Source: Acanthaster planci (taxonomy: Eukaryota; Echinodermata; Asteroidea; Valvatida; Acanthasteridae). From it: DNA of 64,000 nucleotides. The notes under the pieces were generated by a model, which worked only from the letters and a program-made list of their open reading frames with translations, had not been told where the DNA came from and searched no databases. The DNA lies in assembly GCF_001949145.1 (NCBI RefSeq), contig NW_019091433.1:1-64000 (forward strand), in the 5' to 3' direction. Within the stretch, counting starts at the first letter, position 1. Each line of letters begins with the position of its first letter. Positions 12,135-24,300 of this stretch are shown piece after piece. The position numbers and the translations under genes were made by a program.

Positions 12135-15100
12135 TCAAGAGAAGAACTCCCTGTCGATACCAAGTTTCTTGAGTTCCTTGTGTCCCTCCAGGGACAGGTA
12201 CCTGATCTCACATGAGGGTAATGCAGTACCAACGGTTTTCAGGACACTGTCTATGTCCTTGACAGCTGGCAGGTCGCATAAGAAAAGATATTTGAGTTTT
12301 CTGAAAAAAAAAAGAAAGAGGACTGTTATTCCCTGACTATGATATGAAACCCTGTCACATAGAGAAAAAAAGTTAGATTTTAAGAAAACACACCAACTTA
12401 AAATCTGAAATCTGTCAGCTCATAACTTAAAGATGCTGAGCCTTCTGAGTAAAAAGAAACGAAACCAGCTCTGGAAAGTGCTCAGTTTTATTCCGTGGTA
12501 TGAACACGTAAGATACAAATTCAAGTCTTCACAATATGATTTAGAAGCTCAAGAATAGTCAAACCTCCATGGTCATATCGAGCTGAAAAGGAAATCCTCA
12601 AATCGTACACTCAAGGAAAAAAGAAATGCACCACTGACATTTTTTTTAGTTTTAGCCCCAATTTTGTGAAATCAAATGTATGTGTTAGAATCCCACATAT
12701 AGGTCCTTCACATTTTAGCCCAGTAACCTAATCTTTGTTTCATTTTTAACAACAAAAGCAAAACAAGTTAGCACCACTGCTCACAAAAGTGGCATTTACA
12801 GTTCAACCTCCATTTGCGTCAAGACAAGCTGTAATTGGTTGCCTCTTGTATCGCCTGTAATGCCGCAGCTGGTCCTGTGGGATAGCAGCCCCTCTTCCTC
12901 CGGTGAGCAGTGCCTCCCTCAGCTGCTCTTGTGTCTCTGAGGGATGATCTCATTGTTGGATGTGACAACTGAGCAAGTCCCACACATTCTCGATGGGGTT
13001 CCAATCCGGACTAAGAGCTGGCCGCGGCAACCTCTCAACACTGTTCTCCTCCAGGGAGTCGGCCCACACACGAGCCACATACATGTAGGAACGGGCATTG
13101 TCCTGCTGGAGCACAGCATGACCCCCAACTTGGTCCAGTAAGGGCAGTACAATTGGGTCCAGGATCTCGTTGCAGTAGTGGGCAGCATTGAGGTTTCCTT
13201 TGATGGTGTCTCCTGTACACCCGCTCCCTGCCATGGGCCCTGAAGCACTGGAACCTCTTCTCGTCACTGAAGACCACCTGTGACCATCTCTGCAATGTCC
13301 AGCATCGGTGTGCTGTGCACTAATGGACCTGAGCCTGGCCATGTCAGCACTGAGCCCACGTACGGTCGATATGGTCTGATCCCATCAGCCCGGAGACGAT
13401 TCCTAACGGTTCTTGCACTCACTTTCCTATTGTGTGTCCCTATGGTCTCAGCGGCAGTGCATGTAGCTTGGCATGGTCTTGCACAGCAGTTTTGACCCAC
13501 ACCCTGCCAGCTCGGGGACGATCTGCAGAGGTGCCGGTAGTGTTGTAGCGCTGTTCAAGACACACAATCATTGAGTGGTGGACCCCGAACAGCCTGGCGA
13601 CTGCCTGTCGGTTCCTTCTGGCCTGGAGCGTGCCAGTGACTCTGTCTCTCTCAGGTTGCGACAGTCGTGGCATCTTGGATACAAGTGTTTTTGGCATCAT
13701 TTTGGTGTTTTTATGAGTAAGGGTTGTGTTCAGGACATGAATGGCCAAATGCATATCTTGGAGTCACTCATGTGTTACCATTAGCATAAAATGCAAAAAC
13801 ACAGTTTTTGGCATTCACCCAAATCACTCAACCGGAACATGCTAAATACACATCAACGTTAATCTCTAAAATGCTCAAAATCTAGAACATGCATCATTTT
13901 TACAATGCCGGTCCTACTTCCTAAAAATATGAAAATTTTTACGGGGTGCATTTTTTTTCTCCTTCAGTATAGATATCTGTAAAAAAAATTGATAAAACGC
14001 ACTGTAATTTGTGTAAGGAAACTAGCCCAGTGTCTGAAATATCTCCACAGCTGCTAACTTGCAACTCCTCCAAGGAATCTTGAAGAATGTCCAGTTTGGA
14101 GAGACAAAGGTCTCGCAGGTAAGTACAGTGGTGCAGCTTGAGTGACCGTAGGTGGTCCAGACCAACTGTCGGAAAACAAGAAATTCATAAAAAATTACCT
14201 ACATTTGAATTTGAAATTCTGAAAGAGTGAAAGATTTAACTGATGAAAAGTTAATTAAAGATTAATTATTATGTTGGCCAGATGTTTTACAATTATGTCC
14301 ACAAGTACAATTTCCTCAGGAAATTTGTGGGATATTTTGTTCATACAATTCAAAAAAAGTAAACAGCCGAGAAAGCAGACTGCTATAGGTGTATCTGAAT
14401 CCATCCGGTAAACTGTCCAAAGACCAAACAACCTCTTCTCATGACGCTGTCAGACTTAATAAGATCCAACGCTGACACTTTTCAATGGGACAAACTAATC
14501 TAATTGTCTTGGAATCAACAGTTTCGCTGCAACCTTGAATTCTCAGCTGAACAATTCCCAAAGACCTGTATTCCTGCCACATCTTGCCATTAGGTTGAGC
14601 AGGACAGGCCTCATACACAATGTAGGGGGCATCAAGGTTCAGTTGTTGGGAAAAAAACACAGTCAGCAGGACAAGTTTTCAAAATTCCAACATGGAGGCT
14701 TTTGTGTCCTTAGGCAAGGTATGTTGCTTCAATACCTTCTCTACAGCAAGGATTTTGGGAAAGAGGGCAGAACAATTGATTATAAAGACACACAACCTGG
14801 CAATACAAAAAGAGACACTCCATGATTCACTGCCCAACGTGGTTGGTTTCAGAAGCACTCAATGCACGTAAAAATCACTGTAGTTGACTGTAGTTTTGTC
14901 CATCGAAAGTCTGTTCACAAAGCCCTCCACAAGACCAGCCACAAATGATAAGGAGATTGATAAATGAGAGTCTCCCACAGTACATAAAATACAAGCCCCT
15001 TGACTTGCCAGAGGATGACTTGTGATGGACCTGTGCAGGACTTGTGGGGACTTCTGGCTTTGATTCTGTCAAAGTTCAAACACATGATAACACTCACTGA

Positions 15101-16886
15101 AATAATCAAAACCAATGTTCATGATACAGGAATCGGTAGCATCAACCTCTTCAATGAAGAACCTTCCCCTGGGTCCCCTGGGCAGGAGGTTGTAATCGGT
15201 GCTCCAGTCCTTCATATTCTTGAATTTAACGACAGCTCCACATCGCACCAGCCATTCGGCAGCTGCCTGGTCTGGCCCTAGTTCCTTGATTCTTGCATAG
15301 TCAACCCTTGAGGAAAATTCAACAATAAATCACATTTATTGATTTATAAAATGGGCAAATTCTACAGAAAAAAAATCAGAACACATTTGGTTCTCTGCAA
15401 AAACTTGGAAACGTTTTAACACATATAAATAAATGGGACCTGTCACCACAAAATGAGCTGAAAGTTTTAAGTTCCGAGATATTGGTATTTTTTAATTCAG
15501 TAGAAAGAGAGCTTTCCAATGGTATGTGCATGGAGTACTCAGGGTCAAAGTATAAGGTGACAATGTGATATTATTCTGGCAGCTTTGCATATTCGTTTCC
15601 GAAATTGTTCCAACATTTTTGACCGGGTATGAATAATGCTATCATCAAAATTGTTGAGAAAATGACACTTTTAATTATCTGACCCTGTGAACAATTTGGA
15701 ATGAAATAGACGGGTTATTCTTTCAAAATAATACAAAATGCAAAAACTGATCTCCACTTCAATATTTGACTGTGAACCCTCAAAACAGGAAAGGGCAGAA
15801 TACGACATTTTGTCATGACAGGTCACAAATATCAAATAAGATAATAAACTAAACTCTGTCAAGATTCGTGTTTCCCATTGAGGCTGTGGCACTGACACTA
15901 TGGAACCCTGAAAAAAAATCATAGTAGAATGAATAACAATCACAGTTCATGGTTTAATCAGTTTCAATTCTATAAAATAGATAACCTTTGTGCTTCATAC
16001 TATTTTTAGTGAGTCACTGATAAAGTTCAACCATCTTCACGGTGATTTGTCTACTGTCCTATGTAAAGTGGCCAAATTTTTATTTAGTTTTGTCACTTAT
16101 TAATTTTTTCTTTTATTCAGATTCTAGTTAATTAATCAATCATACTTGTTGAATACTGCATTTAACATTCCCCATAGGCTCCGGGCGTTCAGATGAGACC
16201 AGTAGCATCCAGACCACACTCTGTGTTTTCTCTGCACAAAGCCTCTTTTCTACATAAGATGGCAAATAAGAATGAAACCAGGTCAGTTTAAAAAACGGAC
16301 AAATACAATATTTATCCACTGGCCAATTCTAGCCATCCAAGAAATTCAGCCTGTGGGAAAATGTCACCTTTTGATGACATTTGGTTTTAATCAACTAGTT
16401 TCTACAGAGAGTTTGGCCATTAAAATATACACCGATCACCACAGCATTTTGTGAGAGAAAAATCCATACCATTTGAATCTTTGGGGTCTACTGGAAAAAT
16501 TCCCAATTAACATTAGATCCTGGGCACAGCTCAGATTGAGCCAATTGCAATTTCATATTTCATTCCTGGAAATTTCATGAAATGCCATTTTTTATTCTCT
16601 TAAATCCCCAGATGGATGCTCAGTCAAATACCTCTTGATCTGGTTTTCGCCACCTCCTGAAAACGCTTAACAAGCTAAGCTGAACACCCCCATGCACCTC
16701 CCCCCGGCCCCGCAGTGGCAGCTGGGCCCCCGGGGTGCTTCTATCCTTTTTCAAAGCTCCATGGTTCACTAGACGCTTGACATTGACGCAGGCACCCGAT
16801 CCATAAAATCTTATTTGGTTTTTGCAGTTTATACGGTTATGATTATCGCTACAAAAACCACTCGGGAATAACATTTCTCCATACAT
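12135..16886 (-). CDS. DMAC2L: Distal membrane-arm assembly component 2-like (ATP synthase factor s)
   Basis: Minus-strand exons: 16654-16886 (first, less certain), 15098-15306, 14003-14165, 12135-12300. Phases agree and give about 256 residues. The diagnostic core is in the second exon: RVDYARIKELGPDQAAAEWL, then VRCGAVVKF and VDATDSCIMNIGFDYF. Leucine-rich repeats follow (LDHLRSLKLHHCTYLRDL, LEELQVSSCGDISDTGLVSL, LKYLFLCDLP), ending …KKLGIDREFFS. This matches vertebrate DMAC2L (ATP5S, factor B), a mitochondrial matrix LRR protein linked to ATP synthase coupling and, by paralogy with DMAC2, complex I assembly. The first exon joins as …LLSVFRR|VDYARI, paralleling vertebrate …NAVFNKVDY, but uses a weak donor (GTGGCG). 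Its N-terminus is longer than usual and start Met 16886 is tentative; an alternative upstream ATG at 16986 in GATGGCGGCC context has a donor of the wrong phase. A Tc1-like transposon fills the last intron. Confidence 0.88.
12608..13969 (-). mobile_element. Tc1-like DNA transposon, complete ends
   Basis: A 1362-bp element with both termini. The left end, CACTCAAGGAAAAAAGAAAT, pairs with the inverse of the right end, TACTGAAGGAGAAAAAAAAT; both continue into GCACC. TA dinucleotides flank it at 12606-12607 and 13970-13971, as expected for Tc1/mariner target duplication. Inside is a transposase on the minus strand. It sits in the last intron of DMAC2L in the gene's own orientation and accounts for 80% of that intron. 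TIR divergence and the broken gene mark it as an old, immobile copy. Confidence 0.92.
12880..13692 (-). pseudogene. Tc1-like transposase, frameshifted
   Basis: Transposase remnants run through three minus-strand frames. The N-terminal helix-turn-helix region is PRLSQPERDRVTGTLQARRN… to GRVWVKTAVQDH (frame ending near 13440). The second part, VSARTVRNRLRADGIRPYRP, is at about 13330-13440. The catalytic part carries VVFSDEKRF (first Asp), VLQQDNARSY (second Asp) and LSPDWNPIENVWD (the Glu of the DD34E triad). At least two frameshifts separate these parts, so no intact enzyme can be made. The family is Tc1-like from DD34E spacing and the SPDxNPIEN motif. End coordinates are approximate. Confidence 0.9.
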
Positions 16887-18308
16887 TCTATCACTTTTCC
16901 ATTTCACAGAGCTGCATTTTAAGATTTCAGACAGTTATCTAAGCATGTATCTGAAATACTTTGCTACTCACTAGGACGGCCGCCATCGCTGTACTAACTC
17001 AGGGCAGGGACTAATTCATGGAGGAAGTCTAACCAACATTGAACTAAAAGGGAGGGTGTCCAGTCTCGCTGGTCTGATCATGTTGCGACAACAAATTGAA
17101 GTCTTTACAATTTATGCAATGTTTAACATTTCAGAGAAATACGAATAGCATAAAATACCTTGCATACATTAAATCAGAAAATCAATTACAAGCCTATGAT
17201 GAGATGTGCTGGTGTTAGATTTGGCTGCGATAATAGATGACCCCCTAATCCTGTCATGAAGCGTTCCAGAAGTTTGTTTGCCCAACAAAGTGACTTGATT
17301 GTAACCTGAAGCAGACACCATTTATTCAGAAGGATAACAGCATTTTGAAAATAAATAGCGCGGTAAATTTGTGCTTTGTTACATATACTGTATTACAACT
17401 TGAGCTACTAAGTAAGTGGGTCCTTTTCCAAGTTAAAGATTCTACTAATCACACACACCCCCTTATTACCAAATACAGCCGGATATCATAGACCCATGGA
17501 CCATTAAATAGTCTGGTACTACTGCTTTGCTGTATGTTTGTGATTCCTTAATTTAAGTTACCAGACACACGATAACCTCTGATGTGTGATGGCCTGTGTC
17601 ATCACCTGATGAAAACTGTCCCTTTTTGTCTTTCACCTTGCGTATGGAGTTGACTAACGGAGTGAAACCACGGTAGATAGTGATATATTGGAGCTAGGTA
17701 AATCAGCTATGAGCGGTTGTTCAGTTACCACGTCATTTTGCGTCCGATCATGGAGACATGTTGCTTCATCAAGTTCATGTTTACTCTCCTGGCGCGCCTA
17801 GTCCTTTCTATCGCCCGACCGGGGATTGTATATTTGCCCGGGGACCCTGCAGGCCCTGCTCCTATTATAGAGGGGAGAGCTACATTCAATTAGCCTATGT
17901 GGTTTCCGTTAAAAACTGAATTGGATTACAGAAAAATTGACACCCCCTTTTAATTGTATGTTATTATCAAGCTTGGCCTTAAAACATAACAGAGTAACTA
18001 CATGTATGGAATATAGCCTTCCAGGGCCATGTGAAGCAAAATTATTAAAAAAAAGTTCTTAGAGACAGTCAAGTGTACATGTACATGTCACAGATGGTGT
18101 TGAGGAAAACTTGACATGATATGTATACCCAAATTGATTTTTACTGTAGTTTCATCCACACGGAGTCGAGTAAGTGAACTGGAGTGGAACATTCTGATGG
18201 ATGCACACGTGTATTAAAATACACATGTACGAACATTCACAACTTTTTAACTTGGGATACACTCGGAGAAACAATGAGGAGTAGGAGGAGTTGAGACTTT
18301 CACCCGTC
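16887..18308. promoter_or_regulatory. Divergent promoter region between DMAC2L and the Rab32-like gene
   Basis: This 1.4 kb interval separates two genes that read away from each other, so it should hold both promoters. A YY1-like GCCGCCAT (GATGGCGGC on the minus strand) lies at 16979-16986 near the presumed DMAC2L start. A GC-rich patch (GGCGCGCC, CCCGACCGGGG) lies at 17791-17824. No open frame of note. Promoter roles are inferred from position. Confidence 0.4.
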
Positions 18309-21300
18309 ATGTCATCATCGGAGAAACAAGTGACCGAACACCTGTACAAGGTGCTGGTTATCGGCGAGTTTGGAGTTGGTCAGTATTAACAGTTCTTGAT
18401 ATATAACGGGTTTTGCCCTTACCCAACGTATCTGTTATTAATAAACACTGTATGCTGAATGCTTGTCCGAGAGCTTGCCAAAAAGTCACTAGCTTACTCG
18501 GGTGGGATAGTTCTTGAGACACCCTTATGTTATGATTTCCTACAGACACGTAAATGATGACCCCTGTCAGGAAAATGACTCCCAAGAAAGACTCTTATCT
18601 ACTGTCAATAGAAACCCTTGTCTTTTTTTATCCATGTGGTGTCAGTATTCATCAGGATGCCAGTGATACCTCCAAGCAGAGAGCTTGTTTTTCTCTTTCT
18701 AACACAAACTAAAACTCCAAAGTGGCCCTGTTGACTCCTGACTCATTTTTACAGAACGGGTCGCATGCTCTTACAGTTTATTGCAGTTATGATTGAGCAG
18801 ATATTTAACATGTTTTCCTTTTAATGCGAATTGCAACTTTTTTTTTTTAAACTCAGGTCCCAAAATGCAATTGAATCAATACTAGTGAGCTGTTTCCAGA
18901 AATCAGTCTTAGGGCTGAATTGTATAATTTGTTAGCCTTTTGTATTGGCTTCCAGTGGTATGTCAGCAAAAACTGGTCCTCAAAAAAGTTGCTATGCCAT
19001 TGAAAAGCCAGTTGTGGTAAATATTCAACCACTCAGGTCAACAATTTCAACTGTAAGCAAAGAAAAAGAAAAGAGAATCATGGTTTCAAAGATGGATTTG
19101 TGCCGGGGAGATTTAAATTAATTTTAAAATTTGTAAATAAATTTTTTGCCCCACCCGACGTGTATTTCAACACTGTATACTCAGTGTATGCCCCCAAGGC
19201 TTGTGAAAAAACCACAAGCGTAATCGGGTGGGACTCAAACCCACGACCTCCTGCTTACTAGTACAGACGTCTTAACACTTGACCACCAAGCTTGCCTGTG
19301 TCGGCTGGCTGGTTCGAATCAGATGTAGTAGTGGGTACCACGAACAACTAACTATTTCAAAGATAAATTTGCGCCGGGGAGATGTAAATTTATATATAAC
19401 AGGTTTTGCCCTTACCCAACGTATATTAATAAGCACTGTATGCTCAGTGCTTGTCAGAGAGCTTGCGAAAAAAAACCTCACAAGCTGTAAACCTCACGAG
19501 ATGTAAATTGTAAGATCATGGTTATGGTCAAGTGATCACATTAAATGTAAGAATTTTTAGTCTTTGGAACTCCAAGCACATATACTCCACATGGCATTGA
19601 TGTGATCTGGCAAATTTAAGGTAGAGTAATAAACATTGCCAATTTGTTTTCACATTTGATTTAATCAATTGTTATATAATGTTATACCAACCAAATGCAG
19701 TGTAATTTTTTTCTCTGTTTCTTGTCTTTACTGCAGGTAAGGTATGTATATTTCAAATGCGATGGTATTCATCAGCCTCTGTCCATGCAGTTTCATCAAA
19801 GAAGAACAGCAATTTTAAGGTTTAAGTTTAAGATTTTAAGGTAAGGTTATCGTGTGGAAGGAGGGGGGGGGGTATGTCATAAGTGAAATGACCCACAAAT
19901 GTGTGTTATTTTAAAGATTGAATAGTTATTCTATTGTCTAGCAGTGTTGTATTTGAGCCCATCACAAGTCCCTGCAAGTCCCTGTATGTCCATCATAAGT
20001 TATTCAGTCTTAAGCTGAGTCACAGTCTAAAGAGTCAGTGGCTAACTTTATTTTTCTGTGGTCATTCATTGATCTGTAAAAACATGTACATGGCAGTAAG
20101 CCAATCAGCTTATGTTTCTTGAAATTGCTTACAACGAGCCAATGTTGGGTTTACAGTTCGAACACAAAACCCTGTACACTGAGCACCCAGAAAATGTCAC
20201 TGCCTAGACCATTCAAATGGTCATTGTTGTATTTTGGACATTCAACGGTGCTATTCTAAAGTTTGTATTCATGGTTAATCTTTAAATGTTTTCTGAACAG
20301 TGTTTGTTTGGTTATAAACTGACACTGATAAGTTTATATTAGTCGCTGTGAAAGAAGTGTTACTTTTATCTTTCCAGACATCAATCATAAGAAGATATAC
20401 AGAGGGTAAGACACATCAGCAGTTTTCCATTTGAAGTAAAAGTTGCATTAGATGTTCACGAGTCATGACTATTTTTTTCTGCGAGAAAACTTCCGCATTT
20501 CATCCCAACTCTATTGTATATCTTTTTTGTTGTAGGTGATGTACGTAATATGCCATGTTTTGTTGAAACAGATATAAAAGGACATGAAGCTTGTTCGGGT
20601 GATGATATAGCTGTCGGCTTTCTGTGTGCTTTAGTTTGCAACATTATCCCAATCCGTGACTTTTGCTCAGTTGGAGTAGATGCATGTTGAGGTAGCATTG
20701 GTTTAAATTTGATGGCAAGGAAACGGGTTGATTGTGTTTTGGACATTTAACAGATAGGTTTTCACCAAACTACAAGCTGACGATTGGCGTCGATTTTGCC
20801 CTGAAACCTATTGATTGGGACAACACGAAAAGAATAAACCTACAGCTGTGGTAAGCTGCTGGTTGGATAATTCTGATTAACATAAGATATGAGAGTCATC
20901 TTAGAATATCAAGAACACATGTTTTCTTAAATGTATGACATCAGTCATAATAAGTAGAAATGTAGGAAAACAAAAACTAATGCTCCAAATGAGTCTAACT
21001 GTTACATTTCAGTTCCAGTTTGTTGCAATTCCCATTGTTATCAGTGTTTGATTTTCCAATCATATCAAACACCTTCTACAAGTTTTGGTCTTTTCAAAGT
21101 AAAAGGATAGTTCAGTTACATGAAACAACCGTCCTTTGTATTTCATTGAAACTACAGGGATATTGCCGGCCATGAAAGATTTGGTCACATGACAAGAGTG
21201 TACTATAAATATGCGTAAGTAATTCCATATCATCTGTGAAAAGTAACATCCAACTTGTCAAGCTATAACCTCGGCCAAATCTAGCTGGTTCCCTTCCCTG

Positions 21301-24300
21301 GTACCTTGCACAATGTCGTTTCTCATTGTGTGGTCTGTACATGTACTCCAGCTGAAGATAACAACATTGACTGGTGACGGTATGCTAATGATGATGTAAC
21401 CCATTGACTGGTGACGGTACGCTAATGATGATGTAACCCATTGACTGGTGACGGTATGCTAATGATGATGTAACCCAACCGTTTTGGCCAGGATTGTTTG
21501 AATTTGTCTATAATTCAGTATGTGGATGACACACCATTTGGGGCAGTTTTCTTACGTTTTTCTTTGGATAACAAAGTTGCAGCTTAAGGTTGAATAAAAG
21601 AATTTACATGTAGGACATATCCTGAACTAAGTAACTTTGTACTCTGTACTCAGGGTACGTATATCGTGTCTGAAGGTGACTACGTAAATGACGTGTAAGA
21701 AAAGAGATCAGCTTCTACAGTAAAGGCAAATTGATTTCCCTGCTGAATTTCTTGTTTCCAATTGTTCTCCTTTCTGCAGGATTGCTGCTGTTATAGTCTT
21801 TGACTTATCAAGGTATGATAGAACTCAAATCAGTTGGTGGTCCAAATTGTTTGCATGGTCATGAGGTTTAACCTCTTCTTTATGTAAAGGTTTTCATACC
21901 GAGGAAACATCACTGCCCTCCCAAAATTGACACATTGTTGTTTTCTGTATTTTTTCATTGTATTTCAAAGTCAGTCATTTGTTACGAAATTAGAGTTTGT
22001 AATGTGCTTGTCTTTTTCAGACCAGCCACATTTGACTCGGTCCTAAAGGTAAGATGTTTGTAGTTTTGGTCTTTCCTCTAGAGATAATTCCGTGTCAGGT
22101 TTCCTTACTTCAATATTAAAAGCCCTTTTTTGAAGATGAAGGTGAATATTTTTGTCAATTTTAATTGTTTTTTGTGTTGTTACCAGACAATAAAAAATGT
22201 AAAATTTTTCTTTTGTAGTGGTACTCTGACGTGAATCAGAAAGTGATGCTTGCCAATGAACAACCGGTGCCTGTCCTCCTCTTAGCAAATAAGGTATCGA
22301 ATCACTTCATTTTTGGCAGTTATTGTGGTTTTACAGACAGCATGTTATCTTGGCCGTTTTCCAATACTCAACTTCGTCTCCGTCTCGGGATTCGTGTAGG
22401 AAACCAATCCCTGATTGTGGGCCTGAAGTGTTTAACTTAAATTGAAGTACTGTAATGTTTGGCTCTTTTGCATCTTACTTGATGTTTTGTGGCACTATCA
22501 GACTTACTATTGCGTTTACAACCTTAAAGTCGGGAAGTAAAAAAAAACAGTTGGAGCCTGAGATGGAGTATTGGAAAACGCCCTTACTCTTCGTTATTTG
22601 GAGCTCCATTGGTTTTGGCTTGGCAGATGGGGGCACTGAAGGAGCTCATTCACCAGGCCTGGCCCCCATGGCCATACCACTCTATTTCTTGAGATCCCAT
22701 AGATGGGGTCAGCAGTCTGCATGTACATGAGGATGGGTCCATTTAGGTCACAACCAGTGGCATATCCGGGGCGGGGAACTCAAAAATTTGCACTAAAACC
22801 CTAAAAAAAACAACACCGTGAAATGAAGGCAAGGATGTTGGGACCGTGATAAGGCTTTTGATATGGTTTCTTCCCCAACATCATGTTGAATGAGCCCAAA
22901 AGCCACATTCGCTTTTGAATTCCCCCCCCCCCCGAATCAAAATCTGGATACACTCATGTAACTAGCTGCCGGATTCAAACACCCAGCCCAATGTTTGGTA
23001 CATACAAACCCTAACCAGAAATCCAGAAGGCCTACACCCCAGTAGGAGTGTTGTGCTGAATATACAATACCCTTAGTATATAGTGTCTTTGCATGGACAC
23101 CAGTCATGGAAGCAGTCTACGTCTTAGTGCATCTTCAGCTATTGTATATATGACTCATGTCTATTGCCGCTGTTTCATCTTAGACTCATTTCAAAGAAAA
23201 ACAACAGTCATAATACAATTCGTTCTCTGTCATTGTTATGCCTTCTTTCCAAGAATCAAAACTTAGGCTGATGTGAATAAGATTAGGGATTCAAATTCCA
23301 AACATTAGACATACTTTTCCCCTGCTTATGGAGTACATTGCTTAACATTTGTAGGTCTGTATACTTGTACGTGTACGATCCATTCTGTTCATATTTGATA
23401 GTGCTCAGTTCTTTTTAAATTCGATTTCAGTGTGATCTGGAAGACACAGTGTTAGATGCTAAAATGCTGGAGGATTTTTGCCATAAGCACAACTTCATCG
23501 GCTGGTTTGCGACGTCAGCTAAAGACAACATCAACATTGGTATGACTACACTTTTCCTGCCTAGCAAGCAATGTGACAAACGTCATGGGGCTTGAACCCT
23601 GTGTATCATGGTGTAGTGTGAATGACAGGCATTGATTTGAGAGAGGGTCCAGACTAGCTTGCGGAGGTTCATGTCAAATATTGACAATGAATGAAAGCTT
23701 GAGAGAGAATACACCGTATTCATAGGGAACCAAATTTCAGTCACATTCCCCAAGATGGTGTATTCATTTGAAAACATTAATTTAAAGAACCAGACTTTAT
23801 TCTAGGATTTTATTCCCACCCTCCAAAATCACCTGATACCATCCATAATTCGGTTTCAAACTGATACAATATGTTCAGGAATACGACTGAAATTGGGCCT
23901 TCTGCAAATATGATTAATTGCATCTTATTGCCTTTGTGCTTGGATTGTTGAGGGCGCTATTGGGCCAGCCTCTTCCATGTCATTACGTTAGCTAAGGTAC
24001 TTTGATTAGACACTGAAACCTAAGGGAAAAGCACTTGTCACTTTTCTTTGCTAAACATACTCTGTGACGAGATAGAAAGGATTACTTGCACTGATGACTG
24101 AGCGATGCCATCAGCAGTCAAACTACAAAGCTATGATGGACTCAGTTGCATCATCTCCGTCATGCCTACCAGCATGACCAGAGTTTTGCTAAGTCTAGTT
24201 ACAAAAAACAGGGTACCAACAACAATGAAAGGATACCACTGTCACAGATCTTAATTTGATGTCTTGTGACTTGACTTAAGGCCAGGTAACTTGTACTGGA

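Noticed and set aside
13280-13495. Plus-strand open frames across the transposon
   Set aside because: Antisense to the frameshifted Tc1-like transposase, whose DD34E motifs are on the minus strand.
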